Below, piece after piece: positions 8,645-16,476 of a stretch of 64,000 bases of DNA. The notes below the pieces were generated by a model. The model was not told the DNA's origin. It searched no databases and saw only the letters and a program-made list of their open reading frames with translations. The stretch covers positions 62,001 to 126,000 of the forward strand of contig CAVXLQ010000003.1 of the NCBI GenBank assembly GCA_963762635.1, written 5' to 3'. The position numbers and the translations under genes were made by a program. How positions within the stretch are numbered: position 1 is the stretch's first letter; the number at the start of each line of letters is the position of its first letter. The DNA is from Tenggerimyces sp963762635 (lineage in GTDB: Bacteria; Actinomycetota; Actinomycetes; Propionibacteriales; Actinopolymorphaceae).

Positions 8645-8670
8645 GGAATCTTCGCCGGCCTCGTGGTGTT
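8645..8670 (+). promoter_or_regulatory. SigR-type promoter (autoregulatory)
   Basis: GGAAT at 8645-8649 is separated by exactly 18 bp from GTT at 8668-8670. This is the established SigR/SigH thiol-stress promoter pattern (GGAAT-N18-GTT). It drives the sigR-rsrA operon, so the sigma factor would feed back on its own transcription, as known in Streptomyces and mycobacteria. Confidence 0.88.
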
Positions 8671-8813
8671 TTGGCAGGTGCGACACAAAGACACTAGGAG
8701 GCTTGGTGGTTGCAGCGTGCCCTACGCGTCAGGATTCGTCCGCGCTTGTCCCGATGTGGACGAAGTGGACACCCGAGACGGCTACCACTTCGGTGGGGCT
8801 ATCCTCGCGGGCG

Positions 8814-9431
8814 ATGACAGTCGCACCAGATCCTGAGACTCCAGAGGAGCGCAGTGCCCGCTTCGAGCGGGACGCACTGCCCTTCCTCGACCAGCTGTAC
8901 AACGCTGCCCTCAGGATGACGAGGAACCCGTCCGACGCCGACGATCTGGTCCAGGAGACGTTCGCGAAGGCGTACGCGTCGTTCCACCAGTTCACCGAGG
9001 GGACCAACCTCAAGGCGTGGCTGTACCGGATCCTGACGAATACGTTCATCAACAGCTATAGGAAGCGCCAGCGCGAACCGCAGCAGGCGGGGACCGAGGA
9101 CATCGAGGACTGGCAGCTGGCGCGGGCGGAGTCCCACACGTCCAGCGGCCTGAAGTCGGCCGAGGCCGAGGCGCTGGAACACCTGCCGGACTCCGACGTC
9201 AAGGAGGCCCTGCAGCAGGTGCCCGAGGACTTCCGGATGGCCGTTTATCTGGCCGACGTCGAGGGGTTCTCGTATAAGGAAATCGCCGACATCATGGGTA
9301 CTCCCATCGGTACGGTGATGTCACGACTGCACCGTGGCCGGCGGCAGTTGAGAAGCTTGCTCGAGGACTACGCGCGAGAGCGCGGCCTCGTCCCGGCGAC
9401 GAGCGGGAAGGGCGGCGAGGAGCATGTGTAG
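8814..9431 (+). CDS. sigR: ECF sigma factor SigR (thiol/oxidative stress)
   Basis: 205 residues. Region 2 (FLDQLYNAALRMTRNPSDAD ... DLVQETFAKAYASFHQF) and region 4 (GFSYKEIADIMGTPIGTVMS ... RLHRGRRQLR) are textbook ECF sigma. The partner anti-sigma gene overlaps its end. SigR redirects RNA polymerase to thioredoxin, mycothiol and protein-quality genes under disulfide stress. The ATG at 8814 fits the conserved protein N-terminus. The frame stays open upstream to a TTG at 8703, just after the SigR promoter, so a longer isoform with 37 more residues is possible, recalling the long unstable SigR' of Streptomyces coelicolor. Confidence 0.93.
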   Translation: MTVAPDPETPEERSARFERDALPFLDQLYNAALRMTRNPSDADDLVQETFAKAYASFHQFTEGTNLKAWLYRILTNTFINSYRKRQREPQQAGTEDIEDWQLARAESHTSSGLKSAEAEALEHLPDSDVKEALQQVPEDFRMAVYLADVEGFSYKEIADIMGTPIGTVMSRLHRGRRQLRSLLEDYARERGLVPATSGKGGEEHV

Positions 9432-9702
9432 CGACAAACCGCACGACGTGGACTGTGCGGAGGTCCTGGAACGCGTCTTCGTCTTCTTGGACCACGAGAT
9501 GGATGAGGCGGACACCGAGAAGGTCCGCAACCATCTCAACGAGTGCTCGCCGTGCCTGGAGAAGTACGACCTCGAGGAGCTCGTCAAGCAGCTGGTGCAC
9601 CGTTCCTGCTGCTCGGACAAGGCGCCCGACGAGCTTCGGCAGAAGGTGCTGCTGCGGATCCGTGCGACGCACGTGGAGATCACCACCCAAATCCGCGACT
9701 GA
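9424..9702 (+). CDS. rsrA: Redox-sensing zinc anti-sigma factor RsrA
   Basis: 92 residues with the ZAS zinc motif HLNECSPC. Cys11, His37, Cys41 and Cys44 fall at the positions of the zinc ligands and redox cysteines in Streptomyces RsrA; Cys62 and Cys63 add a further pair. Reduced RsrA holds SigR; disulfide formation expels zinc and frees the sigma factor. The ATG at 9424 overlaps the sigR stop by 8 bp and has GAGGAG upstream, so translation is coupled. A strong terminator hairpin follows. Confidence 0.93.
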   Translation: MCSDKPHDVDCAEVLERVFVFLDHEMDEADTEKVRNHLNECSPCLEKYDLEELVKQLVHRSCCSDKAPDELRQKVLLRIRATHVEITTQIRD

Positions 9703-9733
9703 CTCAGCATCGAACTGTCGAACGATCATGTCG

Positions 9734-9762
9734 AACGGCCCGCACACAGTGTGCGGGCCGTT
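9734..9762 (+). terminator. Intrinsic terminator of sigR-rsrA
   Basis: Perfect 13-bp arms (AACGGCCCGCACA and its complement) enclose a 3-nt loop and are followed by GTCTTGTC. The hairpin begins about 30 bp after the rsrA stop. Confidence 0.85.
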
Positions 9763-9795
9763 GTCTTGTCCAAGGTGGGGTGTGGGGAGAAACGA

Positions 9796-9859
9796 CATCG
9801 GCCCCGGCTCCCGATGTCTCCGGGTGCCGGGGCCGATGGTGGGGGTCCGAAGACCCCAC
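9796..9859 (-). terminator. Paired hairpins downstream of the bL37 gene
   Basis: Read on the minus strand, a GTGGGGTC hairpin (9839-9859, one bulged G) starts 5 bp after the bL37 stop. A perfect 13-bp hairpin (arms 9796-9808 and 9826-9838, CATCGGCCCCGGC) follows. The pair probably terminates bL37 transcription and shields it from the sigR operon, which points towards it. Confidence 0.7.
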
Positions 9860-9864
9860 TGGCC

Positions 9865-9939
9865 TCACGTGTTCGGCCGCTTGCCGTGGTTGGCCTTCTT
9901 CTTGCGCTTTGCCCTACGGCGACGTCCGTTCTTGCCCAT
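9865..9939 (-). CDS. Ribosomal protein bL37 (24 residues)
   Basis: A 24-residue, extremely basic peptide begins MGKNGRRRRAKRKKK and ends ANHGKRPNT. The C-terminal KANHGKRPN matches the small large-subunit protein bL37 seen in mycobacterial ribosome structures; that the match is to bL37 is recalled, not searched. A GGAAGG ribosome-binding site lies 7 bp before the ATG, and paired terminator hairpins follow. It is easily missed because of its size. It stands alone, convergent with sigR-rsrA. Confidence 0.85.
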   Translation of the reverse strand: MGKNGRRRRAKRKKKANHGKRPNT

Positions 9940-11198
9940 GGGTGAACCTTCCGATCATCGATTCGTCACGATGCTCCCAGCATCTCGACCCGCAGATCAT
10001 CGCATGCCAGGGCAGAACGGCCGATCCGGAGGTGGGGGAAGCTTGGTTTCGGTAACGCTGTGTGGCACGCGTTCCCTCTTCGGAAAGTCCCATGTCCGAT
10101 TCGTTCCGATTTTTGTCCACGCTCCGTCACGCGCTCGCCAATTGCATTCATCGTTGCAAGGCGACGACACGATTAATGCGTGGTTTCACCCGGTCTGCCC
10201 GCTGGCATCGGGGGCGGCCGGGAATTCCAATCCGCAACGATCGGTGAACGACAGTGGGAGAACCGTAGGTTTCGCAACCGAAGATCACCGGACGGAGTGA
10301 CTGTCGGTGAGTCAACAGGGGGTGTGCGGACCGTTACGCGGAAAGTCGCCCCCCGAGGTGGATAACTCAGAGTCAAGGTGACAGAATGCAGTTGCAGTTA
10401 CCGGCCAGGCTCTTGACCAGGACCCCCTATCCGGCGTTCACTCATCTCAGTACTCTTCGCGGACCTGAGACGTGGATGGGGCGACATCCGGCATGAACCG
10501 CGGGACGAGGCAAGGGGCGACAATCACTATGACGACGGTGCACTGGGTCGTATCCAGAGGCGCCTCCACCACACGCGCGCTGTGGGAGGAGGATGACATG
10601 TCGAAGCACAACGTGTGCCAGGCTATGGCTGGTGGCAGCACCGGCTGGGAGTAGAGCCGGCACCCCATTAGAGGTGCGCATGAGAGGCGTTATCGGTCGA
10701 TGGCCAGACGGGTGACGACGGTACTACATCGGTAGTCGTGTGTGTTGCCGCGTCGATCCTGGCGACCTTGTCTGTTGGCACACATCAATCGTTGGCTTGA
10801 CGTTGCATTTGTTCGCTGTGTTGATGTTCTGCACGGAATATCCTTCGGCCGCGTCCAGGTGGTCATGTCTCGGCATCATTGACTTCGGCTGTCTGCTGTT
10901 GGCGACTTATCCGGTACTCGGCCTCTGGGCGGCCCCGCAGTTCTTGTTGGCGTTTTCTTCGGACGATGCACCAGCCATATTGGAAGAGCGATCTTCAACG
11001 TCGGCCAGAATGTGATCTTGCACCTTCGTTGGTGGTCTGGTTTATGTCGAGTTGGGTGGTCCGGTCGGGAGATCTCCGGCGATCAGTTCCCAGCGATTTG
11101 CTGCCGTCACGGCGCGAACGTCGTCCACCTGTCGTGAACCAGGGTCTCGGTGGAGGATCGTCATCCGGCTCCAGGGGAACGGCAGTATCCCACGCTGA
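9940..11198. other. Long stretch without a convincing conserved gene
   Basis: About 1.26 kb between bL37 and the first broken HD gene. Base composition is visibly less GC-rich than the surroundings, especially 10740-11060, and codon-position bias is weak in every frame. The only element that looks translated is a very short reading frame with a strong ribosome-binding site at 10598. The right end may be the eroded membrane half of the HD-GYP gene, but no homologous segment could be recognised before about 11199. Confidence 0.5.
10598..10654 (+). CDS. Possible very short peptide gene (18 residues)
   Basis: The frame reads MSKHNVCQAMAGGSTGWE and is preceded by GGGAGGAGG ending 5 bp before the ATG, one of the strongest ribosome-binding sites in the window. 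The same frame is open upstream to an ATG at 10529, which would give 41 residues without such a site. It could be a leader peptide, a peptide precursor or chance. No modification enzyme lies nearby. Not recognised. Confidence 0.35.
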   Translation: MSKHNVCQAMAGGSTGWE

Positions 11199-12033
11199 GG
11201 ATGGCCGTCGAAGTGGTCTCTCGGCAACATCGGCTACTCCTACCTCGGATTTCCTGCTCGGGATCTGTGGCTCGGCCAGCTCGGCCCGTTCGCCGCCGTA
11301 CTGATGGTTGCGCCGCTGTTCGCGGCGAACTGGGCGTTCGCGCAGTACCAAGCCGAACGTCGAAGGCGCACAGGCGACTCTCGGCTCACTTGCGCAAGCC
11401 ATCGAGACCAAGGACCTCTACACCCGGGGCCACGGAGAACGCGTCAGTGGCGGTGCCCGGATGCTGGGATCGGAGCTCGGCTGGCGCGGTGACCGGCTCG
11501 AGGCGCTCGCCGAGGCCGGCCTGCTGCACGACGTGGGGAAGATCGGCGTGCCCACCCGTGTGCTCCAGAAGGACGGAAAGCTCACCGCCGCCGAGTTCGC
11601 GGCGATCAAGCTGCACCCCTTGCGCGGCGTAGAGGTTGTCGGCGACATCACATTCTTGGAAGATGCGCGCGCGGGCATCATGCATCATCACGAGAAGTTC
11701 GACGGGTCCGGATATCCCTCGGGGCTCAAGGGAACGGACATTCCGGAGTTCGCGCGCATTCTCGGCGTAGCAGATGCTTTCGACTCGATGACAAGCCTGC
11801 GTTCTTACCGCGCGCCGCGTCCAATCCCCGACGCGCTGGAGGAGCTGATCCGCTGCAAGGGCACACATTTCGACCCTGAAATGGTCGAAGGGTTTGTCGC
11901 AGCCATCAAACGTGAAGGTTGGGAGCCCGCGCCGATTCAGACCATTCCACGGGACGCGCCTGCCGCCACGTACGACCACGACGACCCGACCCGTCCGCCA
12001 CAGGTCGAGGACGCGCAAGGTTCGGGCCGGTGA
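11199..12033 (+). pseudogene. HD-GYP domain protein, frameshifted and N-terminally eroded
   Basis: A membrane segment (LGNIGYSYLGFPARDLW, then FAAVLMVAPLFAANWAFAQY) is open in one frame from 11199. The cytosolic HD-GYP domain (ETKDLYTRGHGERV, HDVGKIGVP, HHEKFDGSGYP, DSMTSLRSYR) is in the next frame from about 11370. Removing one base near 11364-11372 (CGAAGGC) joins QAERR to AQATLGSLAQAIETKD. HD-GYP proteins hydrolyse cyclic di-GMP. The catalytic HD and GYP residues are intact, but upstream helices are missing and no start fits. Its end overlaps the next HD gene by 4 bp, so the ancestral pair was an operon. Confidence 0.8.
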
Positions 12034-13341
12034 GCAGCCCGAGCAGCGCCGGCGCGAGGGCCGGCACCCGGATGTCCCGCGATGGGTCGGGCGTGATCTT
12101 GGCGCTCGCTTCCGTGGTCGTGGTGGCCTCCGTCGCCATCACCGCCGTTCAGCGGCCTGGTAGCGCGCACACGTCGCGCTCGCGTTCGGAGCGCTGATCG
12201 CGTTCGGCGAGCTCGTCCGGCTTCGGCTTCCGGACGACCGCGTTCAGTCGCCGATCGCGCTCGGCGGGCTCGCTGGGGTACGCCTTGCTCAGCCACCTGC
12301 CCGGCGATATGCCCGCGCTCCACTCGGTGTTCCAGACGATCACGGTCACCGCATGCGGCACGCTCGTGGGCGCCCTTCCGCACGTGATCTCCGGGCGGTC
12401 GTCGGAAGTCGACGGCATCGCACCCCGCATCCTGGTCATCGGAGCGGTCGCTGTCGGCGTTCCGTCCGGCGGTGCTCATGCCGGAGATTTATCAGTGGCT
12501 GGATGGCCACCGGCCCGCGTTCGTCGTGCTCACGATCGTCGTGGCCGTGCTGACCTGGCCTTTGCAGTCGGCGGTCGCGGCCGGTCTCAGTGCGGGCCGG
12601 CGGTTGGGGCCGTTCGGGGCGCTGTTCCGGAACGAGCTCCGCGCGTTCATCGGCATCGGGTCGGCCATCGCCTCCACCGGCGTCCTGATCGCGCTCGCCA
12701 CGTGGGAGGTGGGGCTCTGGACACTGCCGCTGTTCAGCATCCCGCTGCTGCTCGCGCAGATGGCGTACCGCCGCTATGCCGCGATCCGGCGTACCCAGAT
12801 GCAGACGATCCTCGCGCTGTCCCGAAGTACCGAGGTCGGCGGCTACACCGAGACGGGGCACGCGCGACGCGTCGCCGATCTCGCGCTGAACATCGGCCGC
12901 GACCTCGGGCTCTCCGAGGAACGGCTGAACACGCTCCAGTTCGCCGCGCTCATGCACGACCTCGGCCAGCTCTCGCTCGCCGACCCGATCCCCGGCGGAG
13001 CCACGCTGCTCGTCACGCCGGACGAGCGGCGGCGCATCGCGAGCCTCGGCGCGGCCGTGATCCGGCAGACCGGTGTGCTCGAGGAGGTCGCCGGGATCGT
13101 CGAGGCGCAGGCCGAGCCGTACCGCCGCCCGCACCTACCCGACGACGCGGACGTGCCGCAGGAGGCGCGCATCATCAAGGTCGCGAACGCGTACGACGAC
13201 CTGGTCGGCGCCTCGCTCGCCGACGAGGCCCGGGTCGACGCCCTGGAGCGGCTCCGGCTGGGCATGGCGTACGAGTACGACCCTCGCGTGGTCTCGTCGC
13301 TCGCGCGGGTCCTGAACAGGACGGCGGCCGTTCCGCTCTAG
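12030..13341 (+). pseudogene. Membrane-anchored HD-domain protein with three frameshifts
   Basis: From a GTG at 12030 the frame encodes a first helix (VILALASVVVVASVAITAVQ). Continuity is then lost near 12165, 12265 and 12455, each by a single base. The segments FGALIAFGELVRLRLPDD, LGYALLSHLPGDMPAL and AFRPAVLMPEIYQW fall in three different frames yet align in order with the expected protein. From 12472 a single frame of 289 residues is intact and holds the HD domain (TEVGGYTETGHARRV, MHDLGQLSLADPIPGG, ANAYDDLVG). The HDIGQ-type motif lacks the GYP signature. A truncated protein could still be made from the GTG at 12472. Sequencing error is an alternative to decay. Confidence 0.75.
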
Positions 13342-13372
13342 TCTTCGTGGAGACTCGGACGAAGGAGGGCGT

Positions 13373-13588
13373 GTGGCCGAGCCGGTGCGTGCCGAGATGG
13401 TGGCCAACGTGTTCGAGATCGAGGTCGAGGCGGGCGACGCGGTGGTAGCCGGCCAGTCGCTGCTCGTGCTCGAGTCGATGAAGATGGAGATCCCCGTCCT
13501 CGCCGAGGCGGCCGGCGTCGTCCGCGAGGTCACGGTCAAGCAAGGGGAGGTCGTCCAGGAGGGCGACATCCTCGTGGTCTTCGAGTAG
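13373..13588 (+). CDS. Single-domain biotinyl/lipoyl carrier protein
   Basis: 71 residues made of one biotinyl domain. The carrier lysine sits in ESMKMEIPV, the biotinylation signature, with the flanking glycines spaced as in acetyl-CoA carboxylase carrier proteins. The protein would carry biotin for an acyl-CoA carboxylase encoded elsewhere. A GTG start with AAGGAGG 4 bp upstream was chosen. Small free-standing biotinyl proteins near sigR are common in actinobacteria. The next gene, a thioesterase, follows after 6 bp. Confidence 0.9.
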   Translation: MAEPVRAEMVANVFEIEVEAGDAVVAGQSLLVLESMKMEIPVLAEAAGVVREVTVKQGEVVQEGDILVVFE

Positions 13589-13594
13589 CCGCCG

Positions 13595-13993
13595 ATGTCC
13601 ACGCTGACGCCCGGTCTGGCGGCCACCGTGCCGCATCTGGTCCGCTCCGAGGACACCGCCGAAGAGGTGGGCAGTGGCGACGTCCCCGTGCTCGCCACGC
13701 CGCGCCTGCTGGCCTGGGCCGAGCAGGCCACGTGTACGGCGATCGCCCACGCGCTCTCGGCCGGTCAGACGAGCGTGGGGACGAAGGTCGAGCTCGACCA
13801 TCTCGCGGCGAGCCCGGTGGGGGAGCGGGTCGACGTCCACGCGGAGCTGATCGGCGTCGACGGAGTTTCGCTGCGCTTCGACGTCCGCGCCTCCGACGCC
13901 ATCGACGGCCGCCTCGTCGCCCGCGGCACCGTGACCCGCGTGGTGGTCGACCGCGAACGCTTCCTCGCCAGGGCGACCCGCCGGCCTGCTTAG
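13595..13993 (+). CDS. Hotdog-fold thioesterase (FlK-like)
   Basis: 132 residues with the fluoroacetyl-CoA thioesterase-like pattern: an early SEDTAEEVGSGDVPVLATPR, then WAEQATCTAIAHAL containing the helix Glu, then GTKVELDHLAASPVGERV with Thr and His at catalytic positions. Members hydrolyse small acyl-CoA esters; the true substrate here is unknown. It lies 6 bp after the biotinyl protein and is likely co-transcribed. It overlaps the convergent glycosyltransferase by 4 bp. Confidence 0.87.
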   Translation: MSTLTPGLAATVPHLVRSEDTAEEVGSGDVPVLATPRLLAWAEQATCTAIAHALSAGQTSVGTKVELDHLAASPVGERVDVHAELIGVDGVSLRFDVRASDAIDGRLVARGTVTRVVVDRERFLARATRRPA

Positions 13994-14802
13994 GAGGCGC
14001 GTAACCCCGCAAGGCGTCGTTGACAGTCTGCGACCTTCCAGTCACGTGGCTGGGTGGGGTCGTCGTAGCTGACGCCGTGGTAGTGCCCGACGGTCACGCT
14101 GGACAACGCGTGCCGGAGGCCGTGGGTACGCATCACCATCGAGGCAAGGCCAAAGGTGTCAGCGAAGCCACCGATCGTCTCGTCGGCGGCGATGATGACG
14201 CCGGCGGACAGCCCGACGATCTCGGCGACCCGTCGAAACACCGGGGTGTTGGCGACCAGCGCCAGCGCGGGATGGCAACGGGGCTTGTGCTGCCCGGTGA
14301 ACGGACCCGCGACAGCTCCGTCGATCGACGCTCCGAGCTGTTGCGGGTGACCGGCCCAGACGTCGGCGCTGGCCCCTGCGCCGCTGTGCTCCTCGAGCCA
14401 CGCGAACCGTCCCTGTACCGCCCACAAGTCGGGAAACGCCACCAGCTCGTCGAGCATGACGCCGACGCAGTCCTCGGAGAGGAAGTACACGTCGGCGTCC
14501 ATGAAGAGGAAGTGCGTGGCGTCGCCGTGCTCCATGACGAAATCGCGCAGCACATCGCCGTGGCTGTTCACGGGAGCATCCGCTGCCGGCCATCGCGAGA
14601 GCTGCCACTCCACCGGTGCGTCCGAGCAGGCCGCCTTCAACGCAGGCAGGCCCGGGTCGGTCGAGTGGTTGTCGATGATCGTGAAACGAATCCGCCCGGA
14701 CGACAGCCACTCCCGATGGGTCGCGACGAACGTACGGAGCGCGAGCTCCGCGAACAGCGACGTGTTGTGGTTGACGAGGAACGCCTCGATCCGCGCGGTC
14801 AC
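13990..14802 (-). CDS. Family 2-like (GT-A) glycosyltransferase
   Basis: 270 residues. The start (IEAFLVNHNTSLFAELALRT) and the metal-binding motif FLFMDADVYFLSED (DAD in place of DXD) identify a GT-A fold. A later segment (HYHGVSYDDPTQPRDW) carries conserved His and Asp residues. No membrane helix is seen, so it is probably cytosolic. The acceptor is unknown; no other glycan genes lie nearby. GTG at 14802 is the best start available, though its ribosome-binding site is weak. Confidence 0.8.
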   Translation of the reverse strand: MTARIEAFLVNHNTSLFAELALRTFVATHREWLSSGRIRFTIIDNHSTDPGLPALKAACSDAPVEWQLSRWPAADAPVNSHGDVLRDFVMEHGDATHFLFMDADVYFLSEDCVGVMLDELVAFPDLWAVQGRFAWLEEHSGAGASADVWAGHPQQLGASIDGAVAGPFTGQHKPRCHPALALVANTPVFRRVAEIVGLSAGVIIAADETIGGFADTFGLASMVMRTHGLRHALSSVTVGHYHGVSYDDPTQPRDWKVADCQRRLAGLRAS

Positions 14803-14839
14803 AGTCTGGAAGGCTAGGGGATCGCCTCCAGCCGCTTGC

Positions 14840-14864
14840 CTGTAACCCTTTAAACAGGTTACAG
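14840..14864 (+). promoter_or_regulatory. Operator-like palindrome upstream of the RidA gene
   Basis: Perfect 8-bp arms CTGTAACC and GGTTACAG flank a 9-bp AT-rich centre. The repeat ends 7 bp before the ATG of the RidA-family gene, where it would overlap the promoter or ribosome-binding site. The cognate regulator is not evident; TAACC/GGTTA half sites recall HxlR- or TetR-type operators. Confidence 0.6.
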
Positions 14865-14871
14865 TTCTCCT

Positions 14872-15276
14872 ATGCCGAACACTTACCTGAACCCCGAAGG
14901 CATGCACGCGAACCCGGCCTTCAGCCAGGCCGTCCGCGTCCCTGCCGGTTACGACACGATCTATGTCGGCGGCCAGAACGGCGTCGGGCCCGATGGCACG
15001 ATCGTTGGCCCGGGCATCGCCGAGCAGTCCAAGCGAGCGATGGAGAATCTGCAAGCCAGCTTGAAGGCTGCTGGCGCCGAGCTCTCCGACGTCGTGAAGT
15101 GGACGATCCTCATCGCCGACGGCGTGTCGTTGCAGGAGGGCTTCGCCGCGGTCGGACCGTTCATCCCGCAGCCGCCGCCGGCGATCACCGGTGCGTTCGT
15201 GGTCAGCCTCGCAGTTCCCGGCGCGCTGGTCGAGATCGAGGCGATCGCCGCGATCCCCGCACAGGACCCGGCCTAG
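14872..15276 (+). CDS. RidA/YjgF-family protein
   Basis: 134 residues with the YjgF/RidA fold signature: an N-terminal FSQAVRVPAGYDTIYVGGQN, RAMENLQASLKAAGAELSDV and a C-terminal PGALVEIEAIAAIP. Family members deaminate reactive enamine/imine intermediates. The usual arginine that binds the substrate carboxylate (in an R-A-C/E-V context) is not seen near the end, so this may belong to a divergent subgroup. It follows an 8-bp palindrome directly and overlaps the convergent GlxA-type gene by 4 bp. Confidence 0.88.
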   Translation: MPNTYLNPEGMHANPAFSQAVRVPAGYDTIYVGGQNGVGPDGTIVGPGIAEQSKRAMENLQASLKAAGAELSDVVKWTILIADGVSLQEGFAAVGPFIPQPPPAITGAFVVSLAVPGALVEIEAIAAIPAQDPA

Positions 15277-16238
15277 GCAGGGCGGCCGAGGCGGAACGTC
15301 GCCCGGTAGGCCTGCGGCGTCGTCCCCATCCGCTGACCGAAGTGGTTCCGCAGCACGGCCGCGTTCCCGAACCCGGTCCGCGCGGCCACCGCGTCCACGG
15401 TGAGGTCGCTCTCCTCCAGCAACCGCCGGGCGAGCAGCACCCGCTGCTCGGTCAGCCAGTCGTGCGGCGACATTCCCGTCTCCTGCCGGAACCGCCGGGC
15501 GAACGTGCGCGGCGCCATGTGGGCCCGTTCGGCCAACAGGGGAACGGTGATCGCCTCGTCCAGGTTGGCCGCCATCCACGACAGCAACGACTCCAACGTC
15601 CCACCACGAGAGGTCGGCAGCGGCGTCTCGATGTACTGCTTCTGTCCGCCCGAGCGCTGTGGGGGTACGACCATCCGCCGGGCCAGCTTCCGCGCGATCT
15701 CCGAGCCCTCGAACTCGCGGATCAGGTGCAGGCACAGGTCGATCCCGGCCGCGGTCCCCGCACTTGTCCAGATGTTGCCGGACTCGACGTACAGCACGTC
15801 CGGGTCGACCTTCGCGGTCGGGAAGCGCTGCTGCAGCTGCTCCGCCCACATCCAGTGCGTCGTGCACTCCCGCCCGTCGAGCAAGCCCGCGGCGCCGAGC
15901 ACGAAGGCGCCCGAGCAGATGCTGACGAGCACGGCGTCCCGAGCCGCCGCGCGACGCACGCCTTCGAGCAGCGCCTCCGGGTAGATCTCGACCAGCGGCG
16001 CCGCGGGAATGGCGATCAGGTCGGCGTCGTCGAGCTTGCTGTAGTCGTACGGCGGCACGAGGTCGAACCCGCTCTTCGTCGGCACCGGCTTGCCCGCCGT
16101 CGGCCCGCAGAGCCAGAAGTCGTACCGCGGGAAGCCCGCTTCGGAACGGTCGATCCCGAACACCTCGCACACGGTTCCGAGCTCGAACGGGGCGACATTC
16201 GGGAGGATCGGGACGGCCACCGACTTGATCCGCGACAT
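15273..16238 (-). CDS. GlxA-type transcriptional regulator (DJ-1/PfpI plus AraC HTH)
   Basis: 321 residues. The N-terminal DJ-1/PfpI-like domain (about 1-190) contains the nucleophile-elbow-like CSGAFVLGAAGLLDGR and TTHWMWAEQL. The C-terminal AraC domain has two helix-turn-helix motifs (ITVPLLAERAHMAPRTFARR and AVAARTGFGNAAVLRNHF). Such regulators respond to small amines or amides in other actinobacteria; the target is unknown. ATG at 16238 is preferred to the in-frame upstream start at 16286. It converges on RidA with a 4-bp stop overlap. Confidence 0.92.
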   Translation of the reverse strand: MSRIKSVAVPILPNVAPFELGTVCEVFGIDRSEAGFPRYDFWLCGPTAGKPVPTKSGFDLVPPYDYSKLDDADLIAIPAAPLVEIYPEALLEGVRRAAARDAVLVSICSGAFVLGAAGLLDGRECTTHWMWAEQLQQRFPTAKVDPDVLYVESGNIWTSAGTAAGIDLCLHLIREFEGSEIARKLARRMVVPPQRSGGQKQYIETPLPTSRGGTLESLLSWMAANLDEAITVPLLAERAHMAPRTFARRFRQETGMSPHDWLTEQRVLLARRLLEESDLTVDAVAARTGFGNAAVLRNHFGQRMGTTPQAYRATFRLGRPA

Positions 16239-16321
16239 GCCACCATCATATGGCCGAAAATCGAGGGGGTATGGCCTTCCTGCCACTCGTTTCGCCAGGC
16301 GGAACGGCGGATCCTTGAGAC

Positions 16322-16474
16322 ATGGAGTTCTTGGTGCTACTCGGAGTCTTCCTCCTCGTCGCCATCGCCTCGATCGCCGGCTGGACCCCGGACCACCGGA
16401 CCGGCCGCGACTGGCAGCCGCGCGAGGGCTGGAAGCCGTTCCTGGACCTGCGTAGGCGTCCTGCTATGAAGTAG
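16322..16474 (+). CDS. Small single-helix membrane protein (50 residues)
   Basis: The peptide begins MEFLVLLGVFLLVAIASIAG, a clear transmembrane helix, followed by a Trp- and Arg-rich cytosolic tail (WTPDHRTGRDWQPREGW). The clean helix, the tryptophan pattern and the location 2 bp before the next GTG start support a real gene. Its stop is 2 bp from the start of the acetyltransferase gene, suggesting translational coupling. Function unknown. Confidence 0.7.
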   Translation: MEFLVLLGVFLLVAIASIAGWTPDHRTGRDWQPREGWKPFLDLRRRPAMK

Positions 16475-16476
16475 GG

